Of a stretch of 24,211 nucleotides of DNA, positions 1 to 6,039 are shown piece by piece (position 1 is the first letter of the stretch; every line of letters begins with the position of its first letter). Under the pieces are notes generated by a model. The model saw nothing but the letters and a program-made list of their open reading frames with translations. It did no database searches and was not told where the DNA came from. Both the position numbers and the translations under genes were made by a program. The stretch is from an uncultured Eubacterium sp. (GTDB lineage Bacteria > Bacillota > Clostridia > Peptostreptococcales > Anaerovoracaceae), in assembly GCA_900542385.1 (NCBI GenBank), contig UQNP01000012.1, forward strand, positions 1 to 24,211, written 5' to 3'.

Positions 1-12
1 CGTCTTTCAATG

Positions 13-38
13 AAAAAGGTCTCGTGATAGACGAGACC
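13..38 (-). terminator. Rho-independent terminator of the ArsR-family gene
   Basis: Read on the minus strand, an 8-bp perfect stem (GGTCTCGT / ACGAGACC, loop CTATC) is followed by TTTTTC. It lies 15 bases past the regulator's stop codon, the usual place for an intrinsic terminator. Confidence 0.85.
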
Positions 39-53
39 GAAATAGATAAAGGA

Positions 54-383
54 TCAGGGCTCCATATTTTCGAATTTTTTCGTGGCGACTAAGTAATCGT
101 TGAGGGTGCCCAGATGCACGTAATAGTATGAAAAGCGATCCTCCTTTTTGACCTGGAGCAGACCGGCATCTGCAAGCTTTTTAACGTGCTGAGATATGGT
201 GGCCTGCGAATAGTCGAAATAGTTTACGAGATCTTTGTTGCATACTTTAGTGCGTTCTTTGTTCTGCTGCATGATATATCGGAAAATTTTTATTCTCGCC
301 GGGTGTGCCAGTGCATCGGAAATTTTTGCTATTAGAAGTATATCTTTTTCCTTCATTTCGTCGATTTCTTTTCTGAGTCTCAT
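54..383 (-). CDS. ArsR/SmtB-family winged-helix transcriptional regulator
   Basis: A 109-residue DNA-binding repressor of ArsR size. The start at 383 has AAGGAG seven bases upstream; a longer frame to 443 would run through the promoter. The N-terminal half has the family pattern 'ALAHPARIKIFRYI', and the recognition helix is in 'YSQATISQHVKKLADAGLL', followed by a wing ('KKEDRFSYYYV'). Only one cysteine is present (in 'KVCNKDL'), so the CxC arsenic/cadmium site is absent, and I do not see the SmtB alpha-5 histidine pattern. Either the signal is not a metal bound at those sites or an unrecognised site is used. It diverges from a ZIP transporter and the two promoters overlap, so it probably controls that gene and itself. 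The family call is firm; ligand and targets are inferred. Confidence 0.88.
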   Translation of the reverse strand: MRLRKEIDEMKEKDILLIAKISDALAHPARIKIFRYIMQQNKERTKVCNKDLVNYFDYSQATISQHVKKLADAGLLQVKKEDRFSYYYVHLGTLNDYLVATKKFENMEP

Positions 384-394
384 TTTTACACTCC

Positions 395-443
395 TTGAAT
401 TTCTGGTATTATATAGTATACTTACGGTAAAAAAAGATGTCAA
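395..443. promoter_or_regulatory. Overlapping divergent promoters for the arsR-type and ZIP genes
   Basis: Minus strand: TTGACA (438-443), 17-base spacer, TATACT (415-420), aimed at the regulator. Plus strand: TTGAAT (395-400), 16-base spacer, TATACT (417-422), aimed at the transporter. The two -10 boxes overlap in the palindrome AGTATACT (415-422). One polymerase could occupy the site at a time, and a repressor here would block both directions. The minus-strand promoter is near perfect; the plus-strand one is weaker. Confidence 0.65.
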
Positions 444-475
444 CTCGCAATAAATACGATGAGAAATGAAAGGGG

Positions 476-1261
476 ATGATGGATATGGAAATGGCGGCTA
501 TACTGCTGATTCCGTTTTTAGGGACTGTTTTAGGTTCTTTTATGGTATTTTTCATAAAAAAAGAGCTGAGCATGAAGCTGGAGAAAATTTTGCTTGGATT
601 CGCAGCGGGAGTGATGATAGCGGCTTCCGTGTGGTCTTTGCTGATCCCGTCAATAGAGATGGCGGAGGATAAGGGCGGTATCCCATGGGTACCTGCGGCG
701 GTCGGATTTATATCGGGCATAGGTTTTCTGCTGATACTGGACAGCTTGATCCCGCATCTTCACAGGCACAGCGATAAGCCGGAGGGAGTGAAAAGCGGTT
801 TGTCAAAGACTATGATGCTTGTGCTGGCGGTGACGCTGCACAATCTGCCGGAGGGTATGGCGGTAGGTGTAAGCTTTGCCGGATCGCAGTTTTCAGAAAC
901 GAATATGACATTTATCGGAGCTTTGTCTCTTGCAATAGGAATAGCGATACAGAATTTCCCGGAGGGAGCTATAATATCCATGCCGCTCAGAACTGCGGGA
1001 GCATCGAGAAAGAAAGCTTTCTATTATGGTGTGCTGTCAGGAGTGGTGGAGCCTCTGGGAGCATTGGTTACGATAATGCTCGCTGAACAGTTCATACCTG
1101 TCATACCTTATTTCCTATCTTTTGCTGCCGGGGCAATGATATATGTGGTGGTGGAAGAACTCATTCCGGAGTCGCAGAACGGAGAACATTCAAACCTGGG
1201 TACTGTGGGAGCTGCATTCGGTTTTGTGATGATGATGGTGCTGGATACGGCGCTGGGATGA
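476..1261 (+). CDS. ZIP-family divalent metal transporter
   Basis: Membrane permease of the ZIP (PF02535) family, which moves Zn2+, Fe2+ or Mn2+ into the cytoplasm. It has 261 residues and about eight hydrophobic segments. The two metal-site helices are plain: 'HNLPEGMAVGV' (TM4) and 'IQNFPEGAIISMP' (TM5). The loop between TM3 and TM4 is short with a few His ('PHLHRHSDK'), typical of bacterial members. AAAGGGG directly precedes the first of several clustered ATGs (476, 479, 485); by spacing the ATG at 485 may be the true start. The divergent ArsR-type gene and shared promoter region suggest paired regulation. Substrate cannot be read from sequence alone. Confidence 0.9.
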   Translation: MMDMEMAAILLIPFLGTVLGSFMVFFIKKELSMKLEKILLGFAAGVMIAASVWSLLIPSIEMAEDKGGIPWVPAAVGFISGIGFLLILDSLIPHLHRHSDKPEGVKSGLSKTMMLVLAVTLHNLPEGMAVGVSFAGSQFSETNMTFIGALSLAIGIAIQNFPEGAIISMPLRTAGASRKKAFYYGVLSGVVEPLGALVTIMLAEQFIPVIPYFLSFAAGAMIYVVVEELIPESQNGEHSNLGTVGAAFGFVMMMVLDTALG

Positions 1262-1303
1262 TGATATAAAAACTGTTAAAACCGTTACAGTTATATACAA
1301 AAC

Positions 1304-1335
1304 AAAAGAGAGACATTGGGGGATGTCTCTCTTTT
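1304..1335 (+). terminator. Terminator after the ZIP gene (symmetrical hairpin)
   Basis: A 13-bp perfect stem, arms AAAAGAGAGACAT and ATGTCTCTCTTTT, with a 6-base loop, 42 bases past the stop. The arms end in A and T runs, so it could stop transcription from either side. Confidence 0.85.
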
Positions 1336-1353
1336 GCATCTCTGTTCATCATT

Positions 1354-1490
1354 TACTATTTGTAGGAGGTGTAATCCCGGCAAACGGATAATAATGGAAG
1401 GGCTGCCGGTGTTTTTTTGGGGATTTGAGAAGAAGAAGTGTTTTAACTTTTTAGCAGCCCTCACTATCCATTTGCCTTACAACAAAAGTA
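1354..1490. repeat. Long imperfect inverted repeat in the convergent intergenic region
   Basis: The gene-free stretch 1340-1593 holds nested complementary segments: 1354-1363 with 1482-1490 (9 pairs, one bulge), 1370-1374 with 1477-1481 (5 pairs), GGCAAACGGAT (1379-1389) with ATCCATTTGCC (1466-1476; 10 of 11 pairs) and AGGGCTGC (1399-1406) with GCAGCCCT (1454-1461; 8 pairs). Together they make a roughly 137-base hairpin with a 47-base T/GA-rich loop. AGGAGG (1364-1369) falls in an internal bulge. I do not recognise a riboswitch class or an insertion element. It could be a small structured RNA, a palindromic mobile remnant (MITE-like) or a long hairpin between convergent genes. The strand used is unknown. 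Confidence 0.55.
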
Positions 1491-1593
1491 CTTGTTCCTT
1501 TGTTGTGACTAAATAATAGCAATGCAATATGCAAATTTAAGGTTGAAATTGTGAAGACTTGTTGAAAAAATGTATCAGAAAAGCGTCATTTTA

Positions 1594-2748
1594 TCATTTG
1601 TCGGTGATGAGATCCGCCTTTAGTTTGAATTTTATGATGCGCCTGACGGAGGTATCGAGCCTCTCTTCTGTGATACGTCCTGACTTCACAGCGGCGAGGA
1701 TCTCTCCGTACTGTGTTCTGAAATCACCTGTACACAGCATATCGTTTCCTGCCAGAAAAGCTGATACTGCGATGCTTTCGCTGCTGTCTGTCCGGAAGTG
1801 AGATGTGGCGTCCATGGACAGATCGTCAGTCAGTATGATGCCGTCAAAACCCATATCTTCACGTATGATATCATGAGCTTTTTCTGACAGGGATGCGGGA
1901 TCAGCCTCATCTATTGCGGGAACTATGCTGTGTGAAAACAGTACTGCCGGAGCCCCTTCTTCTATGCCGGCCTTAAAGGGAAGAAAATCATTTTTTTCAA
2001 AGCTGCTCAGAGGACGGTCATCGACAGCCGAAGACTCATGGGTGTCCTCAGTTTCACCGTATCCGGGGAAATGCTTAAGGACACAGGCGATACCGTCGCT
2101 TTCGCAGATCTTTACAACGGAGCGGACGTAGTCTGAGGTAGTGTCCGCATCGCGTCCAAGGCTTCTCGAATACATGAAAGAGCTGCTGTTCAGTGTGATG
2201 TCGCATATCGGAGCCATGTTCATATCGATACCGAGGCTTAAAAGAAGTTCATTTTTTTCGTGGGTATCTGCCGTTACGGCTTTCAGGCCTCCTTTGTCGT
2301 ATATGTTTCTTGGAGAATCAAAGGGCTGGCTGCGGAATTCGCTGAAACAGCTTATTCTGGTAACTGTGCCTCCCTCCTCGTCCACGGCGATGACAGGAGA
2401 TATCATGGATGAATCGTGGATCTTTTCGATCGATGATCTGACATCGCTTGCAGTCTTGTTTTCAAAAGCTGTCTTAAACAGTACTGCTCCGCCGAGATGA
2501 TATTTTTCGATTTCTCCGCTGTCAGGCATACCATCATAGAAACATCCAATGAAGAGCTGCCCTGCCTTTTCTTCATCTGACATTTTTTCCAGGATCGAGT
2601 CTGCCTGCTTATTCAGCATGTATTCACCGGCCTTTTCCTGTATCCTGTCATAGCTGATGTATACTGCTGCTGCCGCCAGGACGGATACAGAGATGAAAAA
2701 CAAAAAAAATTTTTGTATACGTGAAAGTTTTGATTTTCTGCTTGCCAT
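1594..2748 (-). CDS. Membrane-anchored glycoside hydrolase family 3 (NagZ-like beta-N-acetylhexosaminidase)
   Basis: A 384-residue GH3 N-terminal-domain hydrolase, expected to cleave terminal beta-N-acetylglucosamine from peptidoglycan fragments. Residues about 12-32 form one hydrophobic segment after a basic N-terminus, so it is exported and probably anchored outside the cell. The catalytic domain shows 'DEEGGTVTRI' (123-132), 'KHFPGYG' (225-231), the NagZ-type Asp-His pair in 'DTH' (235-237) and the nucleophile region 'LTDDLSMDA' (306-314). There is no C-terminal GH3 domain, as in short NagZ proteins. AAAGGAG lies nine bases before the ATG. It starts 24 bases after bioY, so it should be co-transcribed with birA-bioY, an odd partner. 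Exact substrate is inferred. Confidence 0.87.
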   Translation of the reverse strand: MASRKSKLSRIQKFFLFFISVSVLAAAAVYISYDRIQEKAGEYMLNKQADSILEKMSDEEKAGQLFIGCFYDGMPDSGEIEKYHLGGAVLFKTAFENKTASDVRSSIEKIHDSSMISPVIAVDEEGGTVTRISCFSEFRSQPFDSPRNIYDKGGLKAVTADTHEKNELLLSLGIDMNMAPICDITLNSSSFMYSRSLGRDADTTSDYVRSVVKICESDGIACVLKHFPGYGETEDTHESSAVDDRPLSSFEKNDFLPFKAGIEEGAPAVLFSHSIVPAIDEADPASLSEKAHDIIREDMGFDGIILTDDLSMDATSHFRTDSSESIAVSAFLAGNDMLCTGDFRTQYGEILAAVKSGRITEERLDTSVRRIIKFKLKADLITDK

Positions 2749-2772
2749 ATGAGACTACTCCTTTTTTTGCAG

Positions 2773-3372
2773 TTATCTCAAAAGAAGACGGCTCATGAAG
2801 GGCCTCAGTCTTTCGGTCAGGATAACTGCGGCGGCTATTTTTACTGCGTCTCCCGGAAGAAAAGGTATGACGCATGAAACGAGCGCAGGAACAAGTCCGC
2901 TGCCGGTGCTGAGCATGAAGAAAACTGTTCCGAGCAAGTAGCACAGGGCAAGGCCTGCGGTCATAGACAGGGTAAATATGGTGAATTTAGCAGTTACTTT
3001 GCCTGAATTTGCCCGTGAGAGCTGGCGCTTGTCAGAGAATTTTTCAATGATAAGGCCCGTTACGAAAGCGGCTGCTGCGTACCCCAGTATGTATCCTCCG
3101 GTAGGACCTGCCAGCACGCCGGGTCCTCCTCGAAAGCCTGCAAATACAGGGAGTCCGGCTGTTCCTATCAATATATATACGAGAATACTGATCGTACCGT
3201 ATTTTTTGCCGAGGATACCTCCTGCGAGAAAAACCGCAAGGGTCGCCAGATTTACAGGTACCGGGGTGAATCCCAGAGGGATGGTTATAAATGAGCATAT
3301 GGCGGTCAGTCCTGCGAAAAGACCGCACATGACCATAGCGGTAGTATTGAGATATCTTTTTTCAGATGTCAT
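2773..3372 (-). CDS. bioY: BioY biotin ECF-transporter S component (copy 1)
   Basis: Substrate-binding membrane subunit for biotin uptake; works with an ECF energising module (EcfT plus EcfA ATPases) not encoded in this window. 199 residues, about six hydrophobic helices. BioY hallmarks are 'GTAGLPVFAGFRGGPG' and the glycine-rich 'GPTGGYILGY'. The helix after 'PVPVN' carries Asn where many BioY proteins have Gln ('P.T.Q'). AGGAGG lies nine bases before the ATG. It sits 28 bases after birA, coupling uptake to the biotin-sensing repressor, so it is the more likely of the two copies to carry biotin itself. Compare the second copy at 11717-12319, in which the GPTGGY motif is changed. Confidence 0.92.
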   Translation of the reverse strand: MTSEKRYLNTTAMVMCGLFAGLTAICSFITIPLGFTPVPVNLATLAVFLAGGILGKKYGTISILVYILIGTAGLPVFAGFRGGPGVLAGPTGGYILGYAAAAFVTGLIIEKFSDKRQLSRANSGKVTAKFTIFTLSMTAGLALCYLLGTVFFMLSTGSGLVPALVSCVIPFLPGDAVKIAAAVILTERLRPFMSRLLLR

Positions 3373-3400
3373 CTGTGTTGTCCTCCTGTTGCCCTTGATT

Positions 3401-4381
3401 TTAAAGTCTTATGGAAATTTCACCTGATATGAGTTTTTCACGGGAGCCGTCGGAATACAGTACGACGAGGCCTCCGTCATCAGCTATATCAAGAACGCGG
3501 GCGCGCCTGCCCGGGATCTCATCTTTTGGATCGATCTTATACCGACCTTTGTAAACTGTTACGTCTTTTCCTGTGACGAGACTTTTCTTTCTATATATAT
3601 CCATAAAGGATGATTTATCTATTTCGGCGGTGAAATCAAGAGTTTTCGTTATTATGTCTGCGGCGAGAGCGGATTTTGAGTAATTGCCCTCCACTGCGCC
3701 GGCGGTCGCTTTGAGTTCGTCGGGGAAATCCTTCACCGTGGTGTTGATGCCGATACCTATAACAAGATATTCTATCTGTCCTGTTTCCAGGTCCGTTATC
3801 CCCTCCGTCAATATGCCGCATACTTTTTTGCCGTCTACGTATACATCGTTCACCCATTTGATCATAGCTTCGCAGCCTGTTGTCTCTTCTATGGACTCCG
3901 CCACAGCTACGGCAGCGGCGGAAGTTACGAGAAGTGATTTCTCCAGACTGAAATCAGGTTTGATTATTATACTCATGTAGAGGCCTTCTACGGGAGAAAA
4001 AAAGTTTCTGCCCAGTCTGCCTCGGCCTTTTGTCTGCTGCTTTGCGATGACGACAGTGCCGTGCTCCGCTTTTTCCAGCGTCATATGACGCGCTTTTATA
4101 TTGGTGGAATCCACAGCGTCGTATATATGTATGATGTTGTTTTTATATCTGCCCGGCAGGGAGGCTCTGAGGCTGTCTTCTGTTATCTGCCAGCTTTTCT
4201 CCATCATCATGTAGCCTCTGTTGGTCACAGCTTCGATGGGATAGCCTTCCTCGCGGAGAGTTTTTATGGCTTTCCATACGGCAGTCCTGGATACGTTTAA
4301 AGTATTTGACAGTTCTTCGCCTGAAATGAATTTTCCCTGGTTTTTTTCCAATGTGCTTAGAACTGAGTCTTTTGTGCTCAT
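3401..4381 (-). CDS. birA: Bifunctional biotin-protein ligase / biotin operon repressor BirA
   Basis: Joins biotin to the carboxylase carrier protein via biotinyl-5'-AMP and, with that intermediate bound, represses biotin genes. 326 residues. A winged-helix domain fills residues 1-60 (helix-turn-helix 'LSNTLNVSRTAVWKAIKTL', wing 'NRGYMM'), so this is a group II, DNA-binding BirA. The catalytic domain has 'KGRGRLGRNFFSP' (118-130) and the 'KWVNDVYVDGKKVCGILTE' region with Lys175; the usual Pro of KWPND is Val. A small C-terminal SH3-like domain ends the protein. AAGGAG lies six bases before the ATG. First gene of birA-bioY-GH3. Its own promoter carries a half-operator-like sequence, so autoregulation is possible. 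Confidence 0.95.
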   Translation of the reverse strand: MSTKDSVLSTLEKNQGKFISGEELSNTLNVSRTAVWKAIKTLREEGYPIEAVTNRGYMMMEKSWQITEDSLRASLPGRYKNNIIHIYDAVDSTNIKARHMTLEKAEHGTVVIAKQQTKGRGRLGRNFFSPVEGLYMSIIIKPDFSLEKSLLVTSAAAVAVAESIEETTGCEAMIKWVNDVYVDGKKVCGILTEGITDLETGQIEYLVIGIGINTTVKDFPDELKATAGAVEGNYSKSALAADIITKTLDFTAEIDKSSFMDIYRKKSLVTGKDVTVYKGRYKIDPKDEIPGRRARVLDIADDGGLVVLYSDGSREKLISGEISIRL

Positions 4382-4422
4382 AACAATCTCCTTTCGGATA
4401 TCATATTGCTTCGTTCCAATGA

Positions 4423-4451
4423 ATTGTAAACCACGGATGGTGATATGTCAA
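4423..4451 (-). promoter_or_regulatory. birA promoter with a BirA half-site-like sequence
   Basis: On the minus strand: TTGACA (4446-4451), 17-base spacer, TACAAT (4423-4428). The -10 lies inside GGTTTACAATT (4422-4432), whose first nine bases equal the right half of the classical BirA operator (TTGTAAACC...GGTTTACAA). I do not find a matching left half at the normal distance, so the promoter is well supported and the operator only suggestive. Confidence 0.6.
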
Positions 4452-4493
4452 TGCAAAGCGGGGAATGGTAATAGCTTAAGCGCCTGAAGATTT

Positions 4494-4523
4494 CTGACAA
4501 AATCCCGTTTTCATGAATAATAT
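4494..4523 (+). promoter_or_regulatory. Candidate dapA promoter
   Basis: CTGACA (4494-4499), 18-base spacer, TAATAT (4518-4523), about 50 bases before the dapA start and divergent from the birA promoter. The match is moderate. The leader is too short for a lysine riboswitch. Confidence 0.4.
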
Positions 4524-4572
4524 ATCAATAGAAGAAATATAAATGATGTTTAGAGAAAGTATGGAGGTAAAC

Positions 4573-5472
4573 ATGATCAGGGGTTCTATAGTGGCGCTGA
4601 TAACGCCCTTTAAAGATAATGGAGATGTTGATTACAGGAAACTTGCCGTCCTGATAAACTGGCATATAGTAAAAGGTACGGATGCCATACTGGTGCTGGG
4701 GACTACCGCCGAGACGCCTGCACTCACGGAGAGAGAACAGGATCTGATATTGCAGACGGCAGTTGAAGAGAGCAGAGGCAGAGTACCGGTAATCGCAAAC
4801 AGCGGAGGAAATAATACGCAGGAATCCGTAGAAAAAAGTATGAAATATGAAGAGATGGGGGCGGATGCACTTCTTGCCATAACGCCATATTACAACAAAC
4901 CGAATCCTACAGGGATGAGATCTCATTTTCTCAAGATCGCAGACAGTGTAGATGTCCCTGTATACATTTACAACGTACCATCGAGGACAGGTATATGTAT
5001 ATCCGCTGAAGATGTTGCGGAGCTGTCGGCCCATGAGAACATAGCAGGTATAAAGGAAGCCAGTGGAGACATGTCTTATGCGGCTAAGCTGTCTACGTTG
5101 ATAAGGGATGATTTCAGCATATACTCGGGCAACGATGATATAACAATACCGCTTATGTCGATGGGCGCTTCGGGAGTGATCTCTGTGTGGGCGAATATAA
5201 TGCCGAAAGAAGTGCACAGGATGGCTTGGGCGTATCTTGAAGGCAGAGCGGATGAGGCGAAAAGGATACAGCTCAGTAATCTTAATCTTATAAACGCTCT
5301 GTTTTGCGAAACGAATCCGGTGCCTGTGAAAGAGCTGATGAATATGGCGGGGATGGACGTGGGAGGATGCCGTCTGCCCCTTGGCCCGGCAAGCAGGTAC
5401 AACAGGAGAGTTCTGAGGAATCTGGCGAAGGCTGTAGGCAGCATAAAACCGGAGCGGGAGCTGTATAAGTGA
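4573..5472 (+). CDS. dapA: 4-hydroxy-tetrahydrodipicolinate synthase
   Basis: Condenses pyruvate with aspartate semialdehyde, the first committed step to diaminopimelate (peptidoglycan) and lysine; cytoplasmic TIM barrel, usually a tetramer. With the start at 4573 (GGAGG five bases upstream) it has 299 residues and its key residues fall at the E. coli numbers: Thr44-Thr45 ('LGTTAE'), Tyr107, Tyr133 and Arg138 ('YNVPSRTG') and the Schiff-base Lys161 ('AGIKEASGD'). Arg138 argues for DapA over N-acetylneuraminate lyase or related aldolases. An upstream in-frame ATG at 4543 has no good ribosome site. It stands alone between birA and marR, with its own promoter and no other lysine gene nearby. Confidence 0.95.
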   Translation: MIRGSIVALITPFKDNGDVDYRKLAVLINWHIVKGTDAILVLGTTAETPALTEREQDLILQTAVEESRGRVPVIANSGGNNTQESVEKSMKYEEMGADALLAITPYYNKPNPTGMRSHFLKIADSVDVPVYIYNVPSRTGICISAEDVAELSAHENIAGIKEASGDMSYAAKLSTLIRDDFSIYSGNDDITIPLMSMGASGVISVWANIMPKEVHRMAWAYLEGRADEAKRIQLSNLNLINALFCETNPVPVKELMNMAGMDVGGCRLPLGPASRYNRRVLRNLAKAVGSIKPERELYK

Positions 5473-5500
5473 AAAATATATGAAAAAGAAAAATTTCATA

Positions 5501-5550
5501 TTGACATTAGGCTTTCGTGAAAGTAGAATAGTTGTCAGCGCAACTATTCT
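5501..5550 (+). promoter_or_regulatory. marR-ABC operon promoter with overlapping palindromic operator
   Basis: TTGACA (5501-5506), 17-base spacer, TAGAAT (5524-5529). A perfect inverted repeat, AGAATAGTTG (5525-5534) and CAACTATTCT (5541-5550) around a 6-base centre, covers most of the -10 and the expected start site. This is the classical place and form (AGTTG-N6-CAACT core) for a MarR dimer repressing its own operon. An AT-rich hairpin (5478-5501) just upstream may end dapA transcripts weakly. Confidence 0.75.
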
Positions 5551-5583
5551 GCTTTTGATTTAAGGAGGAAAAACGTGTAGAAA

Positions 5584-6039
5584 ATGAAAGGAAATACAGA
5601 AGGATTTTTGTACGGCAGATCATTTTCCATAATATACAGACACGGGAAGATTATCCATGAGAAAATGCTTCGGGAATTCAATGTTTCGGGACCTCAGATA
5701 TGGTATCTCAAGGAGATCCATGAAAATCCGGGGATATCCCAGGAGGATATATCTCAGGGTTACCATATAGATAAGGGAGCCGTGTCGAGGGCAGTAAAGA
5801 AGTTATCGAAAGGGGGGCTTGTGAGAATAGAGCCGAATCCCGATGATAAGAGAGCGTACAGACTGTTTCTGACTGAAAAGGCGGAAGAGATGTACAGATG
5901 CTGTACCAAACAGATGCGATATATGGAAAAGCGTATGGAAGAAGGTATGACGAAGGAAGAGATCGAGACATTCAGACGACTTCTGTCTAAGGTTACCGCA
6001 AATATGGCAGGACTTATAAAGGAGGGCAAGGATATATGA
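5584..6039 (+). CDS. MarR-family transcriptional regulator
   Basis: A 151-residue dimeric winged-helix regulator, probably repressing this promoter until a drug-like ligand binds. The HTH lies around residues 50-80 ('ISQEDISQGYHIDKGAVSRAVKKL') and the wing has the family signature 'NPDDKRAYRLFLTEKA' (about 87-102). Helical flanks form the dimer interface. The start is unusual: AAGGAGG (5562-5568) is best placed for a GTG at 5575, which is followed at once by TAG; the first usable start in this frame is the ATG at 5584, 15 bases from the ribosome site. Its stop overlaps the next ATG by four bases (ATGA), coupling it to the ABC exporter genes. No recognised ligand. Confidence 0.9.
   Translation: MKGNTEGFLYGRSFSIIYRHGKIIHEKMLREFNVSGPQIWYLKEIHENPGISQEDISQGYHIDKGAVSRAVKKLSKGGLVRIEPNPDDKRAYRLFLTEKAEEMYRCCTKQMRYMEKRMEEGMTKEEIETFRRLLSKVTANMAGLIKEGKDI

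Noticed and set aside
1394..1516. A 40-codon frame starting ATG in the gene-free stretch
   Set aside because: AGGAGG is about 24 bases upstream, too far, and the frame runs across both arms and the loop of the hairpin with no protein-like composition.
4382..4572. Lysine riboswitch before dapA
   Set aside because: The divergent gap is under 200 bases, the dapA leader after the likely promoter is about 45 bases, and no lysine-box core is visible.
4525..5499. A 324-codon open frame antisense to dapA
   Set aside because: It is a shadow of dapA: rich in Tyr, His and Arg, without a ribosome site, while dapA has every catalytic residue at the expected number.
5575..5580. TAG read as pyrrolysine or by readthrough so that MarR begins at the GTG
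   Set aside because: A TAG at codon 2 with a usable ATG two codons later needs no recoding, and there is no sign of other in-frame TAG codons in the window's genes.
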